The position numbers and the translations under genes were made by a program. 41,933 nucleotides of DNA, from NCBI GenBank assembly GCA_902762795.1, contig CACWPM010000038.1, forward strand, positions 1 through 41,933, given 5' to 3'. The notes below the pieces were generated by a model. That model made no database searches, was not told the DNA's origin, and saw only the letters and a list, made by a program, of their open reading frames with translations. This DNA comes from Fibrobacter succinogenes (lineage in GTDB: Bacteria > Fibrobacterota > Fibrobacteria > Fibrobacterales > Fibrobacteraceae). Positions 7,424-14,935 of this stretch are shown piece by piece (position 1 is the first letter of the stretch; every line of letters starts with the position of its first letter).

Positions 7424-7828
7424 TCAAACTTCTATATCGCCCAATCCCTTGCGGTAGGCGACGAGCTTTTCGCGGACTACAGGATCTGCGATGGCGACGA
7501 TGTGGGCGGCGAGGTAACCGGCATTCTTGCCGTTGCCGATGCCGACCGTGGCCACCGGGATTCCCGGGGGCATCTGCACGATGGAGTGCAGAGCATCGAC
7601 GCCGTTGAGCGGGCCACCGATGAGGACCTGAAGGCCTCGCCCGGCGGCTTCGCGAGCATACTTCGCGGTCGCATTCGGGGTGCGGTGTGCAGAGAGGATG
7701 TTGTATTCCCACGTGATGCCGAACTGGTCGAGCACCGCGGTGATCTTGTCTACAGTTTCCTGGTCGGACTTGCTACCCGCAACGATACCGACCTTTGCAT
7801 TCGGAACTTCATTAATCTGCATTTTCAA
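7424..7828 (-). CDS. purE: N5-carboxyaminoimidazole ribonucleotide mutase PurE, with an internal deletion
   Basis: PurE rearranges N5-CAIR to CAIR in purine synthesis. The start matches the family (VGIVAGSKSDQETVD; SAHRTP at residues 46-51) and so does the end (NGVDALHSIVQMPPGIPVAT, then NAGYLAAHI). At about residue 70, however, LQVLI runs straight into GGPLNGVDAL. In class I PurE proteins about 25 more residues lie here, including the GAGGAAHLPG motif that lines the active site. The length of 134 residues against about 160 agrees with that loss. The frame is intact on both sides. A direct-repeat deletion across GGTGGC, present at the junction, would explain it. Activity is doubtful unless this is a sequence error. 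purD lies upstream in the same direction. Confidence 0.85.
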   Translation of the reverse strand: MKMQINEVPNAKVGIVAGSKSDQETVDKITAVLDQFGITWEYNILSAHRTPNATAKYAREAAGRGLQVLIGGPLNGVDALHSIVQMPPGIPVATVGIGNGKNAGYLAAHIVAIADPVVREKLVAYRKGLGDIEV

Positions 7829-8170
7829 GTTTCCTTGTTAAAATCATACAACAGAGATTTTTCAGTAGGAAGGCTCCAGTAAGCGAAACGATCACGGCTT
7901 AATAGATTGCTTCCACCACGCTTTACTCGTGGCAGGCTCTGTTACACTCCTCGCAATGACGTGCAGGATCCCGTCACAATTGTTCAAACGAAACATAATG
8001 GATCCCCTACGCAAGAGCGATACGGGAAATAATGGTTCCCGTCGCTACGCTCCAGGATGACACGTTAACGAGAGATTGCAACACAGCCTACTTCAACTAG
8101 AGATCCTTCGACTCCGGGCTTCGCCCTTCGCTCAGGATGACACTGCGAGTCACTTCCTACCGTCTACTTC
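7829..8170. repeat. Intergenic region built from dispersed palindromic repeats
   Basis: Between purD and purE there is no gene. At least three repeat pieces are visible. At 7904-7960 an inverted element runs from AGATTGCTTCCACCACG to CTCGCAATGACG. At about 8010-8063 there is a GGATCCC...GGTTCCC piece ending CCAGGATGACAC. At 8102-8145 there is GATCCTTCGACTCCGGGCTT through CGCTCAGGATGACAC. The CGCAATGA and CAGGATGACA words are the common ends of such repeats; a shorter form, GGATCCTCCTTCGGAGGATGAC, is near 18238. Confidence 0.6.
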
Positions 8171-9457
8171 CTACTTCTTAGCTAGTCTTGCGAGGCCCTT
8201 CTTACCGATGTCCTTGCGGTAGAACTTGCCTTCGAACTGAACCTTCTCGGCGGCTTCGTAAGCGATGTCGAGAGCGGCCTGGAGCGTTTCGCCATGGCCC
8301 ACCACGCCGAACACGCGGCCACCGTTGGTCACCAGTTTGCCGTCGACCATCTTGGTACCGGCATGGAGCACCTGGGCGCCGTTCTTTTCGGCTTCTTCGA
8401 TACCCGTCACGACCTTGCCCTTTTCGTAGGAACCCGGATAGCCCGCGCTTGCAAGCACCACGATTGCGGAGCTGCCCTTCGGAGCCTTCGGGGCACCGAG
8501 CTTTGCGAGTTCGCCCTTTTCAGCAGCGTCGAACAAGGCGAGCACGTCGCCGTCGTAGAGCGGGAGCACAATCTGGCATTCGGGGTCACCGAGGCGGCAG
8601 TTGTATTCCACGACCTTCGGGCCCTTGCTCGTGACCATGATGCCCACGTAGAGCACGCCCGTGTAGGGCTTGCCTTCGGCGGCCATGCCCTTGAGGGTCG
8701 GTTCAATAATCTTCGCCTTAACTTCGTCGAGGAGAGCGTCGGTAACAACCGGAGCCGGGCTGTAGGCGCCCATTCCACCAGTGTTCGGGCCCTTGTCGTC
8801 ATCAAAGACGCGCTTGTGGTCCTGGGCAGAAGAGAGTATCACGTAGTCCTTGCCGTCGCAAACCACGAAGATGGAGGCTTCTTCACCGTCCATGAATTCT
8901 TCAATCACGACCGTCTTGCCGGATTCACCGAAGACAGCCTTGTCGCCGAGCATTTCTTCGACAGCGTCGTTCGCTTCCTTGTCGGTCATGCAGACGATAG
9001 CGCCCTTGCCCGCAGCGAGGCCCGACGCCTTCACCACGATTGGAGCCGGGTGTTCGGCGAGGAACTTCTTGGCAGAGTTAAGATCGGTGAAGGTCTCGAA
9101 GGCTGCCGTCGGCACGCCGTACTTCTTCATGATATCCTTACTGAAGGCCTTGGAGCCTTCGAGCGCGGCAGCAGCCGCAGTCGGGCCGAAAGCGCGCAGC
9201 CCGCGACGGCGGAATTCATCCACCACGCCAGCGACGAGCGGAATTTCGGGGCCGATAATCGCGAGGTCGATCTTTTCGGCTACGGCGAGATCGGCAATAG
9301 CCTTCGGATTGGCCACATCAACCGGCACGCACTTGCCGAGGTTAGCCATGCCCGGGTTGCCCGGAGCGCACACGAGAGTATCGCACATCGGCGACTTCTT
9401 GACTGCAAGAGCGATGGCATGTTCGCGACCACCACTACCAACGACGAGAATATTCAT
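8171..9457 (-). CDS. purD: Phosphoribosylamine-glycine ligase PurD
   Basis: PurD joins phosphoribosylamine to glycine with ATP, the second step of purine synthesis. The 428-residue length is typical. The start at 9457 gives MNILVVGSGGREHAIA, the conserved opening, with AAGGA eight bases upstream; the longer upstream reading has no family match. The ATP-grasp region is clear: PIVVKASGLAAGKGAIV, then the EEFMDGEEAS motif, SSAQDHKRVFDDDKGPNTGG and YNCRLGDPECQ. The C-terminal domain ends in FYRKDIGKKGLARL. purE lies 342 bases downstream in the same direction, separated by repeats, so co-transcription is uncertain. Confidence 0.96.
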   Translation of the reverse strand: MNILVVGSGGREHAIALAVKKSPMCDTLVCAPGNPGMANLGKCVPVDVANPKAIADLAVAEKIDLAIIGPEIPLVAGVVDEFRRRGLRAFGPTAAAAALEGSKAFSKDIMKKYGVPTAAFETFTDLNSAKKFLAEHPAPIVVKASGLAAGKGAIVCMTDKEANDAVEEMLGDKAVFGESGKTVVIEEFMDGEEASIFVVCDGKDYVILSSAQDHKRVFDDDKGPNTGGMGAYSPAPVVTDALLDEVKAKIIEPTLKGMAAEGKPYTGVLYVGIMVTSKGPKVVEYNCRLGDPECQIVLPLYDGDVLALFDAAEKGELAKLGAPKAPKGSSAIVVLASAGYPGSYEKGKVVTGIEEAEKNGAQVLHAGTKMVDGKLVTNGGRVFGVVGHGETLQAALDIAYEAAEKVQFEGKFYRKDIGKKGLARLAKK

Positions 9458-9527
9458 AAGCGAGTCCTTATCTTTGTACGGAGGGAAATGTAGAAAAAAA
9501 GCTTGCGGGAGGGGCCCCAGCTCGGAG

Positions 9528-9569
9528 TTGCGAAGGCCGCACGGGCCCCTCCCTGCACCCTCCCCATCC
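9528..9569 (+). repeat. Dispersed 42-base repeat, copy 1
   Basis: TTGCGAAGGCCGCACGGGCC through CCTCCCTGCACCC to CATCC reappears on the opposite strand at 34640-34681 with a single mismatch. The word TGGCCGACGC follows in both copies: about 74 bases away here (9643-9652), adjacent in the other copy. Confidence 0.75.
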
Positions 9570-9715
9570 TGGCGCAAGCGCCAACCTTACGGCTCAGCCA
9601 TGGTCATACAAGTATGACCGCGGCATTCGCCTTATTAGGTTGTGGCCGACGCTATTACGCCTTTTTAAACAGCTGTAAAAAAAACGATTTAATCTACTTT
9701 TGTTATTATTAAGAC

Positions 9716-9915
9716 ATGATAAAAGAAATTATCGATGCATGGAAAAATTTCATTCTTGGAACCTATGAATTACTTTTTGTTCCACACCAAGAATGGAAAT
9801 CAAAACCCGAAACTTTCCGATCATTTTGCTTTTTTTTGGCTCATTGATTGTCGTGGGTGGAATTCTAGTCGTAGCCGCACGGGGATTAGTCTTTTTACTG
9901 CTTACCCGATTTTAA
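9716..9915 (+). pseudogene. Possible small membrane protein, frameshifted at a T8 run
   Basis: From the ATG at 9716 one frame reads MIKEIIDAWKNFILGTYELL and ends at a TGA (9845) just after eight T. A second frame, open from ATG 9793 to TAA 9915, then gives a strong membrane helix (GSLIVVGGILVVAARGLVFL). One extra T in the run (9830-9837) would join them into one protein of about 65 residues with a soluble amphipathic start and a C-terminal helix. I do not recognise a family. The alternatives are a sequencing error, phase variation, ribosomal slippage, or two chance ORFs. Its 3' end overlaps the PIN remnant on the other strand. Confidence 0.35.
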
Positions 9916-10000
9916 ACTTTAAATTCGGAATAGACAATTTATTATTAAAAGATAAAGCAGCCGACACTAAAATATTCGTATCTATTACAGCGTAAATCAC
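9902..10000 (-). pseudogene. N-terminal remnant of a second PIN-domain toxin
   Basis: GTG at 10000 overlaps the stop of the preceding gene as GTGA and opens a 32-residue frame, IYAVIDTNILVSAALSFNNK. This is nearly the same as the start of the PIN toxin upstream (IYAVIDTNILVSAALAYNNR). The match fades after SIP and the frame stops at TAA 9904-9902. Only the first strand and the first catalytic Asp of a PIN fold remain, so this is a truncated duplicate with no nuclease activity expected. It supports a tandem duplication of the whole antitoxin/toxin unit. Confidence 0.7.
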
Positions 10001-10580
10001 TTATTTTTATTCCTTTCTGCACGAGCCGCCTTAATCTCAGCCTCAATTTCTTCTTCGCTTAAATTTGCCACACCATTTTCATAAGCCAAACGTTGAGCTT
10101 CATGCAAAGCACCCCAAAGTCCATACACATCATAAGGCGCTTTATCGTCACTTATAACATTGGGCAAAGTACTTGGGGTTATAACATTCAAAAAATCTCG
10201 TGCAGAAATCACAAACGAACAATTCGGAAAATGCTTTAAATTTCCCGTCACAAGATACGCACCCTTGTCCTGATGAGCCACTGCGACATCATAAAAAACA
10301 ACATCATCCTATCAGGCAATTCTATACCCGTTGATGGCACGTTTTTGTTCACCGCATATTTTAGAATTGTGTTGATAATTTTATCAACAAAAAACGTTTC
10401 AAATAAAAATTTAGGTCGATATAGAACATTTCGATACTCCTTAACAATATTATCATCAACCAACGGAACAAATAATTTATCAAAAATCCCTTTAAATATC
10501 AAATATGGTATAGATTTCCGATTATTATATGCCAAAGCTGCAGAAACAAGAATATTCGTGTCAATTACTGCATAAATCAT
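9997..10580 (-). pseudogene. PIN-domain toxin, frameshifted, with an antitoxin-like C-terminal tail
   Basis: From the ATG at 10580, overlapping the antitoxin stop as ATGA, the frame begins MIYAVIDTNILVSAALAYNN and reaches IELPD near 10316. It then leaves the family pattern. One base further, another frame resumes with DDVVFYDVAVAHQDKGAYLV and TGNLKHFP, so a single G appears to be missing (GATAGGAT for GATGAGGAT). PIN toxins of this type are Mg-dependent ribonucleases. The second frame ends in LHEAQRLAYENGVANLSEEE, copying the C-terminus of the RelB-type antitoxin upstream. The duplication has thus added an antitoxin tail to the toxin. Unless the frameshift is an error, no full PIN fold is made. 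Confidence 0.75.
10015..10108 (-). repeat. Direct repeat of the antitoxin C-terminal coding segment, copy 1
   Basis: About 93 bases encoding LHEAQRLAYENGVANLSEEE and the following AEIKAARAE match 10598-10690 in the same orientation with only a few changes. It marks a duplication inside the toxin-antitoxin locus. Confidence 0.8.
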
Positions 10581-10891
10581 TTCTTTTTGCTCCTCATTTC
10601 AGCACGAGCAGCCTTAATCTCTGCTTCTATTTCTTCCTCGCTTAAATTTGCCACACCATTTTCATAAGCCAAACGTTGGGCTTCATGCAAAAGGTTCAAC
10701 AAATTTTCCCCATCTTGATTTGTCGCAGACGGGACCTCATTCATTTCAAAAGGAAGTTTATTTTCCACAAGAGCCCTCCTGAAGAAAGCACGAACAGCCG
10801 TAGGAACATCCATTCCCAACCGTTCGAACAGAGCCGATACTTGATTTTTCAATTTTTCATCAAGCTTTATTTGTAAAACAGACATAGCCAT
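10577..10891 (-). CDS. RelB/DinJ-family antitoxin paired with a PIN toxin
   Basis: The start at 10891 (MAMSVLQIKLDEKLKNQVSA) is chosen because AGGGGA sits about seven bases before it. An ATG two codons upstream is too close to that site. The first half is the ribbon-helix-helix domain (LFERLGMDVPTAVRAFFRRA), which should bind the operon promoter as a dimer. The second half (LHEAQRLAYENGVANLSEEE) is the likely toxin-binding helix. The PIN toxin start overlaps this stop by four bases, the coupled arrangement of type II systems. RelB-type antitoxins more often go with RelE-type toxins, so the PIN partner is a mixed pairing. The toxin is frameshifted here, so the antitoxin may be left alone. Confidence 0.85.
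   Translation of the reverse strand: MAMSVLQIKLDEKLKNQVSALFERLGMDVPTAVRAFFRRALVENKLPFEMNEVPSATNQDGENLLNLLHEAQRLAYENGVANLSEEEIEAEIKAARAEMRSKKK
10598..10690 (-). repeat. Direct repeat of the antitoxin C-terminal coding segment, copy 2
   Basis: This is the copy inside the intact antitoxin gene, matching 10015-10108. The identical run AAATTTGCCACACCATTTTC lies in both. Confidence 0.8.
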
Positions 10892-10985
10892 AATCATTCC
10901 CCTAATTTTGAATTACAGCTATAATATATATTACGCAGAAATTTAAGAAAAGGGGCCTCATTGCGACCCTATTTTTCATAAAAAA

Positions 10986-12320
10986 CTAGTACTGAAATTC
11001 ATTCAGTCGTCCCGCATAATAGAGCGGCAAATTCACTAGTTTGTAAGGATTTCTACCCTGAGGCGTCACGGCGTTTTCAACAGATTTTCTTCCACTGTAC
11101 AAGCGAAGTGCAACCTCAAAGCCACCCTCGTCAATATACGAATGTAGCGACCGCAGCGAACCTGTCGCACCGCTCTTGACTTCGACAGGGACGACATTTC
11201 CATCTTTCACAATCAAGAAATCTACTTCGGCATTCGCCTGCTTCTTTTCGCGTACCCAAAGAGTCGGTTTGTGCAACACGCCACTCTGCGAAGCAAGCAA
11301 CTCCTGCCCTACAACATGTTCCGCAATCATTCCGTTGTACGCATCGCTCAACTGGACATCTTTATAATACACGCTTGAAAGCCCGAGCGCATAATTCAAA
11401 AGTCCCGTATCCAGAAACTGCAAACGCGGATGCTGCTTGAAGTTCGGCACGAGCGGCAACTCATGCCCGTTCACCGGATAGCGCAAATAAAGGAACATCG
11501 CGCGCTCCAGAATTTTGAGAGCCTCGCCAATTTCCTTGGACTTGTAATTGCTGTTGCCAAAACGCTCGAACTTGATTCGCTTCCCTGTTTCAAAAGGCGC
11601 AGTTTCAATCACATGCCGAATAACATTTGCCTCCGCGGCGTTCTTCACATACTTCGAAACATCATCCTTGTAAGACGTTATCAAGGATTCATACACGGAA
11701 TTCAATTGCGACATGTCTTCCGTCTCGACATAACGTGCAATGACTTCGGGCATACCACCCACAAACGAATACAGGCGAAACAGGGATGCAAGTTTGTTTT
11801 CCGCAATTTCGGGGATTTCCTTTTCGCAGTACATTTCCAAAACGGCTTCTTCACCCAGTGCCGCCATAAATTCCTCAAACGTCATCGGGAACATGTAACG
11901 ATATTCAACACGCCCCACCGGAAAACTGATTTTGTGGCGTTCCATCATCACTTCCAAAAGCGAGCCCGCGCCAACAACATACAGTTCCGGCATTTCCTCG
12001 TAAAAATAACGGAGCTGCGCGACCGCCTTCGGTGAATTCTGGATTTCGTCGATAAATAGCAGGATTTTCCCGTTCGTCACAATCTTCTTTTCAAGGCAAA
12101 TATAACGAAACAAATCCTTCACGGACAAATCGTTCTCGAACAAATCGCGGTCAGCCTTCTTTTCGAGATTGAGTTCGATAAAGGTGTCGAAGCGCTTGCC
12201 AAATTCCCTGACAACCGTCGTCTTGCCGACTTGCCTTGCCCCACGCAAAATGAGCGGTTTACGGACCGAAGCCGCCTTCCATTCTTCCAAATCTTTGAGA
12301 ATCGAACGATAAAACCCCAT
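10986..12320 (-). CDS. AAA family ATPase with DUF4143 domain
   Basis: The 444-residue protein starts at 12320 (MGFYRSILKDLEEWKAASVR) with AGAGG upstream. The N-terminal ATPase has Walker A LRGARQVGKTT (residues 25-35), Walker B ILLFIDEIQ (about 95-103) and a sensor-like segment VVGAGSLLE. The middle, RVEYRYMFPMTFEEF, is typical of the AAA_14/DUF4143 group. The C-terminal part has a nuclease-like core (ANAEVDFLIVKDGNVVPVEV followed by K). Members occur widely as accessory genes, often in many copies per genome, and their role is unsettled. It is a single gene downstream of the acetyltransferase. The family call is firm; function is open. Confidence 0.9.
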   Translation of the reverse strand: MGFYRSILKDLEEWKAASVRKPLILRGARQVGKTTVVREFGKRFDTFIELNLEKKADRDLFENDLSVKDLFRYICLEKKIVTNGKILLFIDEIQNSPKAVAQLRYFYEEMPELYVVGAGSLLEVMMERHKISFPVGRVEYRYMFPMTFEEFMAALGEEAVLEMYCEKEIPEIAENKLASLFRLYSFVGGMPEVIARYVETEDMSQLNSVYESLITSYKDDVSKYVKNAAEANVIRHVIETAPFETGKRIKFERFGNSNYKSKEIGEALKILERAMFLYLRYPVNGHELPLVPNFKQHPRLQFLDTGLLNYALGLSSVYYKDVQLSDAYNGMIAEHVVGQELLASQSGVLHKPTLWVREKKQANAEVDFLIVKDGNVVPVEVKSGATGSLRSLHSYIDEGGFEVALRLYSGRKSVENAVTPQGRNPYKLVNLPLYYAGRLNEFQY

Positions 12321-12500
12321 TTTTGCCTCTTTTAAGAAAATTTCGCAATATTGGCACAAAGTCAGGGTAAAATATATATAATTTTTAATTAAAGTCAAAT
12401 CATTTTATTATAACAACACACAAAGAATCAATTCAAAAGGCCATTTTCCCTCAAAAAAAAGGCAAGCACACAAGAAGAAACCCATAATTTGGCTCTTACT

Positions 12501-12950
12501 TCACTTCTTCTCCATAAATATCCACGAGACGCCGTTTTCGAAATGTTTGCTTTCGAATGTGCGGAAGCCTTCGCGTTCGTAGAACGAGACTGTTTCAGGC
12601 ACGTCGCCGCTGGTGTCGAGCCATGCGCGGCTATGCGGCAACATGGATTGAATTTTACGCAACAGGATGCGTCCGTAGCCATTCTTCTGGAATTTCGGCA
12701 GGACCATCAGGCGTCCGATGTAAAGCGAGCCGTCTTCAACGCGACCGCGGACGGAACCGATGATTTTACCGTCATCGGAGAGCATCTTGAGCGTCGTATA
12801 TTTCAGAAATTCCCCGCGGGCGTGCTCCACAGTTTCGGTCAAGTTCGGAGCATCGGGCCAGTTCAAACTTTCGGCAACAGGGCGAAACGCCTTGTACTGC
12901 AACTCCAAAAGCTCCGGAACATCTTCAATATTTGCAATTTCGATTTTCAT
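12501..12950 (-). CDS. GNAT family N-acetyltransferase
   Basis: This 149-residue protein begins MKIEIANIEDVPELLELQYK, the usual first strand and helix of the GNAT fold. The acetyl-CoA binding motif is seen as LMVLPKFQKNGYGRILLRKI (about residues 81-100), where Q-x3-G-x-G is the pyrophosphate loop. FYEREGFRTFE near the end is the conserved last strand before the C-terminus. GNAT enzymes move an acetyl group from acetyl-CoA to an amine; the substrate cannot be told from sequence. It is probably transcribed alone. Confidence 0.9.
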   Translation of the reverse strand: MKIEIANIEDVPELLELQYKAFRPVAESLNWPDAPNLTETVEHARGEFLKYTTLKMLSDDGKIIGSVRGRVEDGSLYIGRLMVLPKFQKNGYGRILLRKIQSMLPHSRAWLDTSGDVPETVSFYEREGFRTFESKHFENGVSWIFMEKK

Positions 12951-13137
12951 TTGACGACTCTAATCCGTTTAATCAGCATTCCCTTAAATTTCTATTTTCT
13001 CCAAAAATATTAAAATTAAAAAACACAACACTAAACAGTTCGCAGAAACGAATAAAATAAGGTATATTCAAAACGCAAATCTTTTAATTTTTCATAAGCC
13101 TTGCGAGAACTTGGAAATACATTTATCGGGGGACGAA

Positions 13138-13585
13138 ATGTCAGATTCAATTTACAAGATAATACCCAAAAATCCATACACGAAGGTTTCTCAGGATAAG
13201 TTAAACGCCGCAAAGTCGTTTATTGAATCTGCGATGCGATTCTGTCGATTTGGAAGTCACGGATAATCCGGAGTTTATTGATTGTGGAAGCAATCTCGTG
13301 AATATAACGTGCCCTAAATGCGAAAAAGAAATAGGCTTTGACTGGTGGAATGACGCTATGGATATCGCTTGTGAAGATGATTTTAAAAAACTTGATATTA
13401 CCCTTCCGTGTTGCGGTGGAGTTTCGTCGCTGAATGACTTAAGATATGATTTTAAATGTGGATTCGCTTGCTGTAGTATAAATGTTACGAATCCTGAAAA
13501 ACTGATAGAGGATGACGAAGCATTGATTGAATCTATTCAGAAAATCTTGGATTGCGAGATAAATGTGATAACCGCTCATTACTAA
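13138..13585 (+). pseudogene. Cys-rich, probably zinc-binding protein, frameshifted
   Basis: An ATG at 13138 with a strong site (GGGGGA) opens a 42-codon frame, MSDSIYKIIPKNPYTKVSQD through AAKSFIESA, which ends at 13264. A second frame takes over near 13230 with CDSVDLEVTDNPEFIDCGSN and runs to 13585. Together they look like one protein of about 148 residues; one extra base (or two missing) near GCGATGCGAT breaks it. The second part has CPKCEKEI, LPCCGG and CGFACC, which suggest bound zinc. I do not know the family. It heads an AT-rich group of accessory genes. Confidence 0.65.
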
Positions 13586-13637
13586 TGATTATAAAGAAGT
13601 ATATTTCCAACAACATAATTTTTCATTATAAGGCAAC

Positions 13638-14219
13638 ATGAATTTAGATTTTGATTTATTTAGTTTTTCGATTTTTCAGGCGGGGGAACTGGCTGATTTC
13701 GAAAAGGCGATTGCCGACATGTTTGAAGGCGAAGGCATGATGGAAATCAGTCATGAGCCTTTTGCGATTGAAGATTATTTCTATCCAGAGTACAATCCAA
13801 GGGAGCATGTTTTTTCATGTTGGAAAACGGGATTATTCCCCAATTATATATTTTTCACATCTAATTTGGAAGATGGTTGGTACTCTTTGTTTAATTGTAT
13901 CCATGAGAAATTGAAATGCAATAGCATTTATTGCCGAATGTCGGGAAAGAGTGACTATCCAGCGTATTCCTTTTTTTATTTTGACGATAAAATGAGCGAA
14001 AGGTATATTCAGTCGCTTAAAGACGATCCACGGTGGGTCTTTTATCAACAAGGTACGCCTCTTTGGTTCGAAGACATGTCTCATTACGAGAAAAAATTGA
14101 AGAAAGATAGAATGAATAACGAAATAATTATAGACTATCTTTCAAAAATAGGAATCGATTTCATGAAAATTGACGAAAATATAACGGAACAATTTACGTG
14201 TAAAGTTATATTTCATTGA
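13638..14219 (+). CDS. Hypothetical protein, possible immunity protein
   Basis: The 193-residue protein is soluble, acidic and rich in aromatic residues (DYFYPEYN, FPNYIFFTSN, DGWYSLFNCI, AYSFFYFDD). AAGGC lies just before the ATG. It has no signal peptide, membrane segment or catalytic motif that I recognise. Acidic, aromatic-rich single-domain proteins of this kind, standing in AT-rich runs with a Cys-rich protein and helical-repeat proteins, are common among immunity genes of polymorphic toxin systems. No toxin is present in this window, so that role is only a suggestion. It lies 53 bases after the preceding gene and is probably co-transcribed with it. Confidence 0.65.
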   Translation: MNLDFDLFSFSIFQAGELADFEKAIADMFEGEGMMEISHEPFAIEDYFYPEYNPREHVFSCWKTGLFPNYIFFTSNLEDGWYSLFNCIHEKLKCNSIYCRMSGKSDYPAYSFFYFDDKMSERYIQSLKDDPRWVFYQQGTPLWFEDMSHYEKKLKKDRMNNEIIIDYLSKIGIDFMKIDENITEQFTCKVIFH

Positions 14220-14252
14220 AATGATTGACTGCCGCGACGGAGGGAAATGCAA

Positions 14253-14891
14253 ATGGGAAACTGTAAAAATGTGGACGAAATAAAAACGTTGTTATCAAGC
14301 AAGAAAACGACCGACGTGAGAAAAGCCGCAAAGTTCTTGCAAAAAAATTTGATGCCGGAATTGGAAGATTTCGTTATAGATGCGTTGCAAAATGAGTTGT
14401 TGCGGAATCAAAAATCTTGGGAAACAAAGTGTGAATTAATACACTGTATCGGGATTAACGATTATAAGAAAGCCACGCCGTTTCTCGAGCAAATCGCAGA
14501 AATAAATGAAGAATTCGATACGATTACGAATGTCGCTGGTAGAGCGTTAATCAGAGTCAAGAGAAAAGATAAATCAGACGTTTCCGAGTTGCTCAAAAGA
14601 TTAAGCACAATGGGTTATTCTTTGGGATATGGCATGCTCGACGCTCTTGGATATGATAAAATGCAACCCAATAACGAAGACATAAGGACTATAATTGATG
14701 CGGTTTGGGATTTCGGGAAAAATATAGGAAAAGGATTTTGCGACCCCCGTTATGGATTGGTGGCGGCTTGTGCGGGGTGGGAGCCTAGTCTTGTGAGAGA
14801 TTTTTTGTTGCATTGCATTGCTACAGGTGATGTACCTGTTAAATATGTAGCGGAGAATTCATTGAAAGGCAAATATGTAAAGCTGAGATAG
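14253..14891 (+). CDS. HEAT-like helical-repeat protein, unknown function
   Basis: The 212-residue protein starts at 14253 (MGNCKNVDEIKTLLSSKKTT). An ATG six bases earlier is only two bases from GGAGGG, so the second start has better spacing. The sequence is almost wholly helical, with paired helices such as VRKAAKFLQKNLMPELEDFV and CELIHCIGINDYKKATPFLE, in the style of HEAT/ARM repeats that bind other proteins. No enzyme motif is seen. It follows the 13638 gene by 33 bases and precedes the ankyrin protein by 44, so the three are likely one transcript. An immunity-like role is possible from context but unproven. Confidence 0.7.
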   Translation: MGNCKNVDEIKTLLSSKKTTDVRKAAKFLQKNLMPELEDFVIDALQNELLRNQKSWETKCELIHCIGINDYKKATPFLEQIAEINEEFDTITNVAGRALIRVKRKDKSDVSELLKRLSTMGYSLGYGMLDALGYDKMQPNNEDIRTIIDAVWDFGKNIGKGFCDPRYGLVAACAGWEPSLVRDFLLHCIATGDVPVKYVAENSLKGKYVKLR

Positions 14892-14935
14892 AAGAACTGT
14901 AGAATTTTCATTTCAAGAATTAAGGATAAAAGATT

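Noticed and set aside
8294-9493. Long open frame opposite purD
   Set aside because: It is a shadow of the GC-rich third positions of purD and has no protein features.
9735-9995. Plus-strand frame of 86 codons
   Set aside because: It overlaps the PIN remnant in antisense and its composition is not protein-like; the neighbouring frames at 9716 and 9793 look better.
13031-13213. Minus-strand frame of 60 codons
   Set aside because: It lies antisense to the start of the Cys-rich gene, which has a strong ribosome site.
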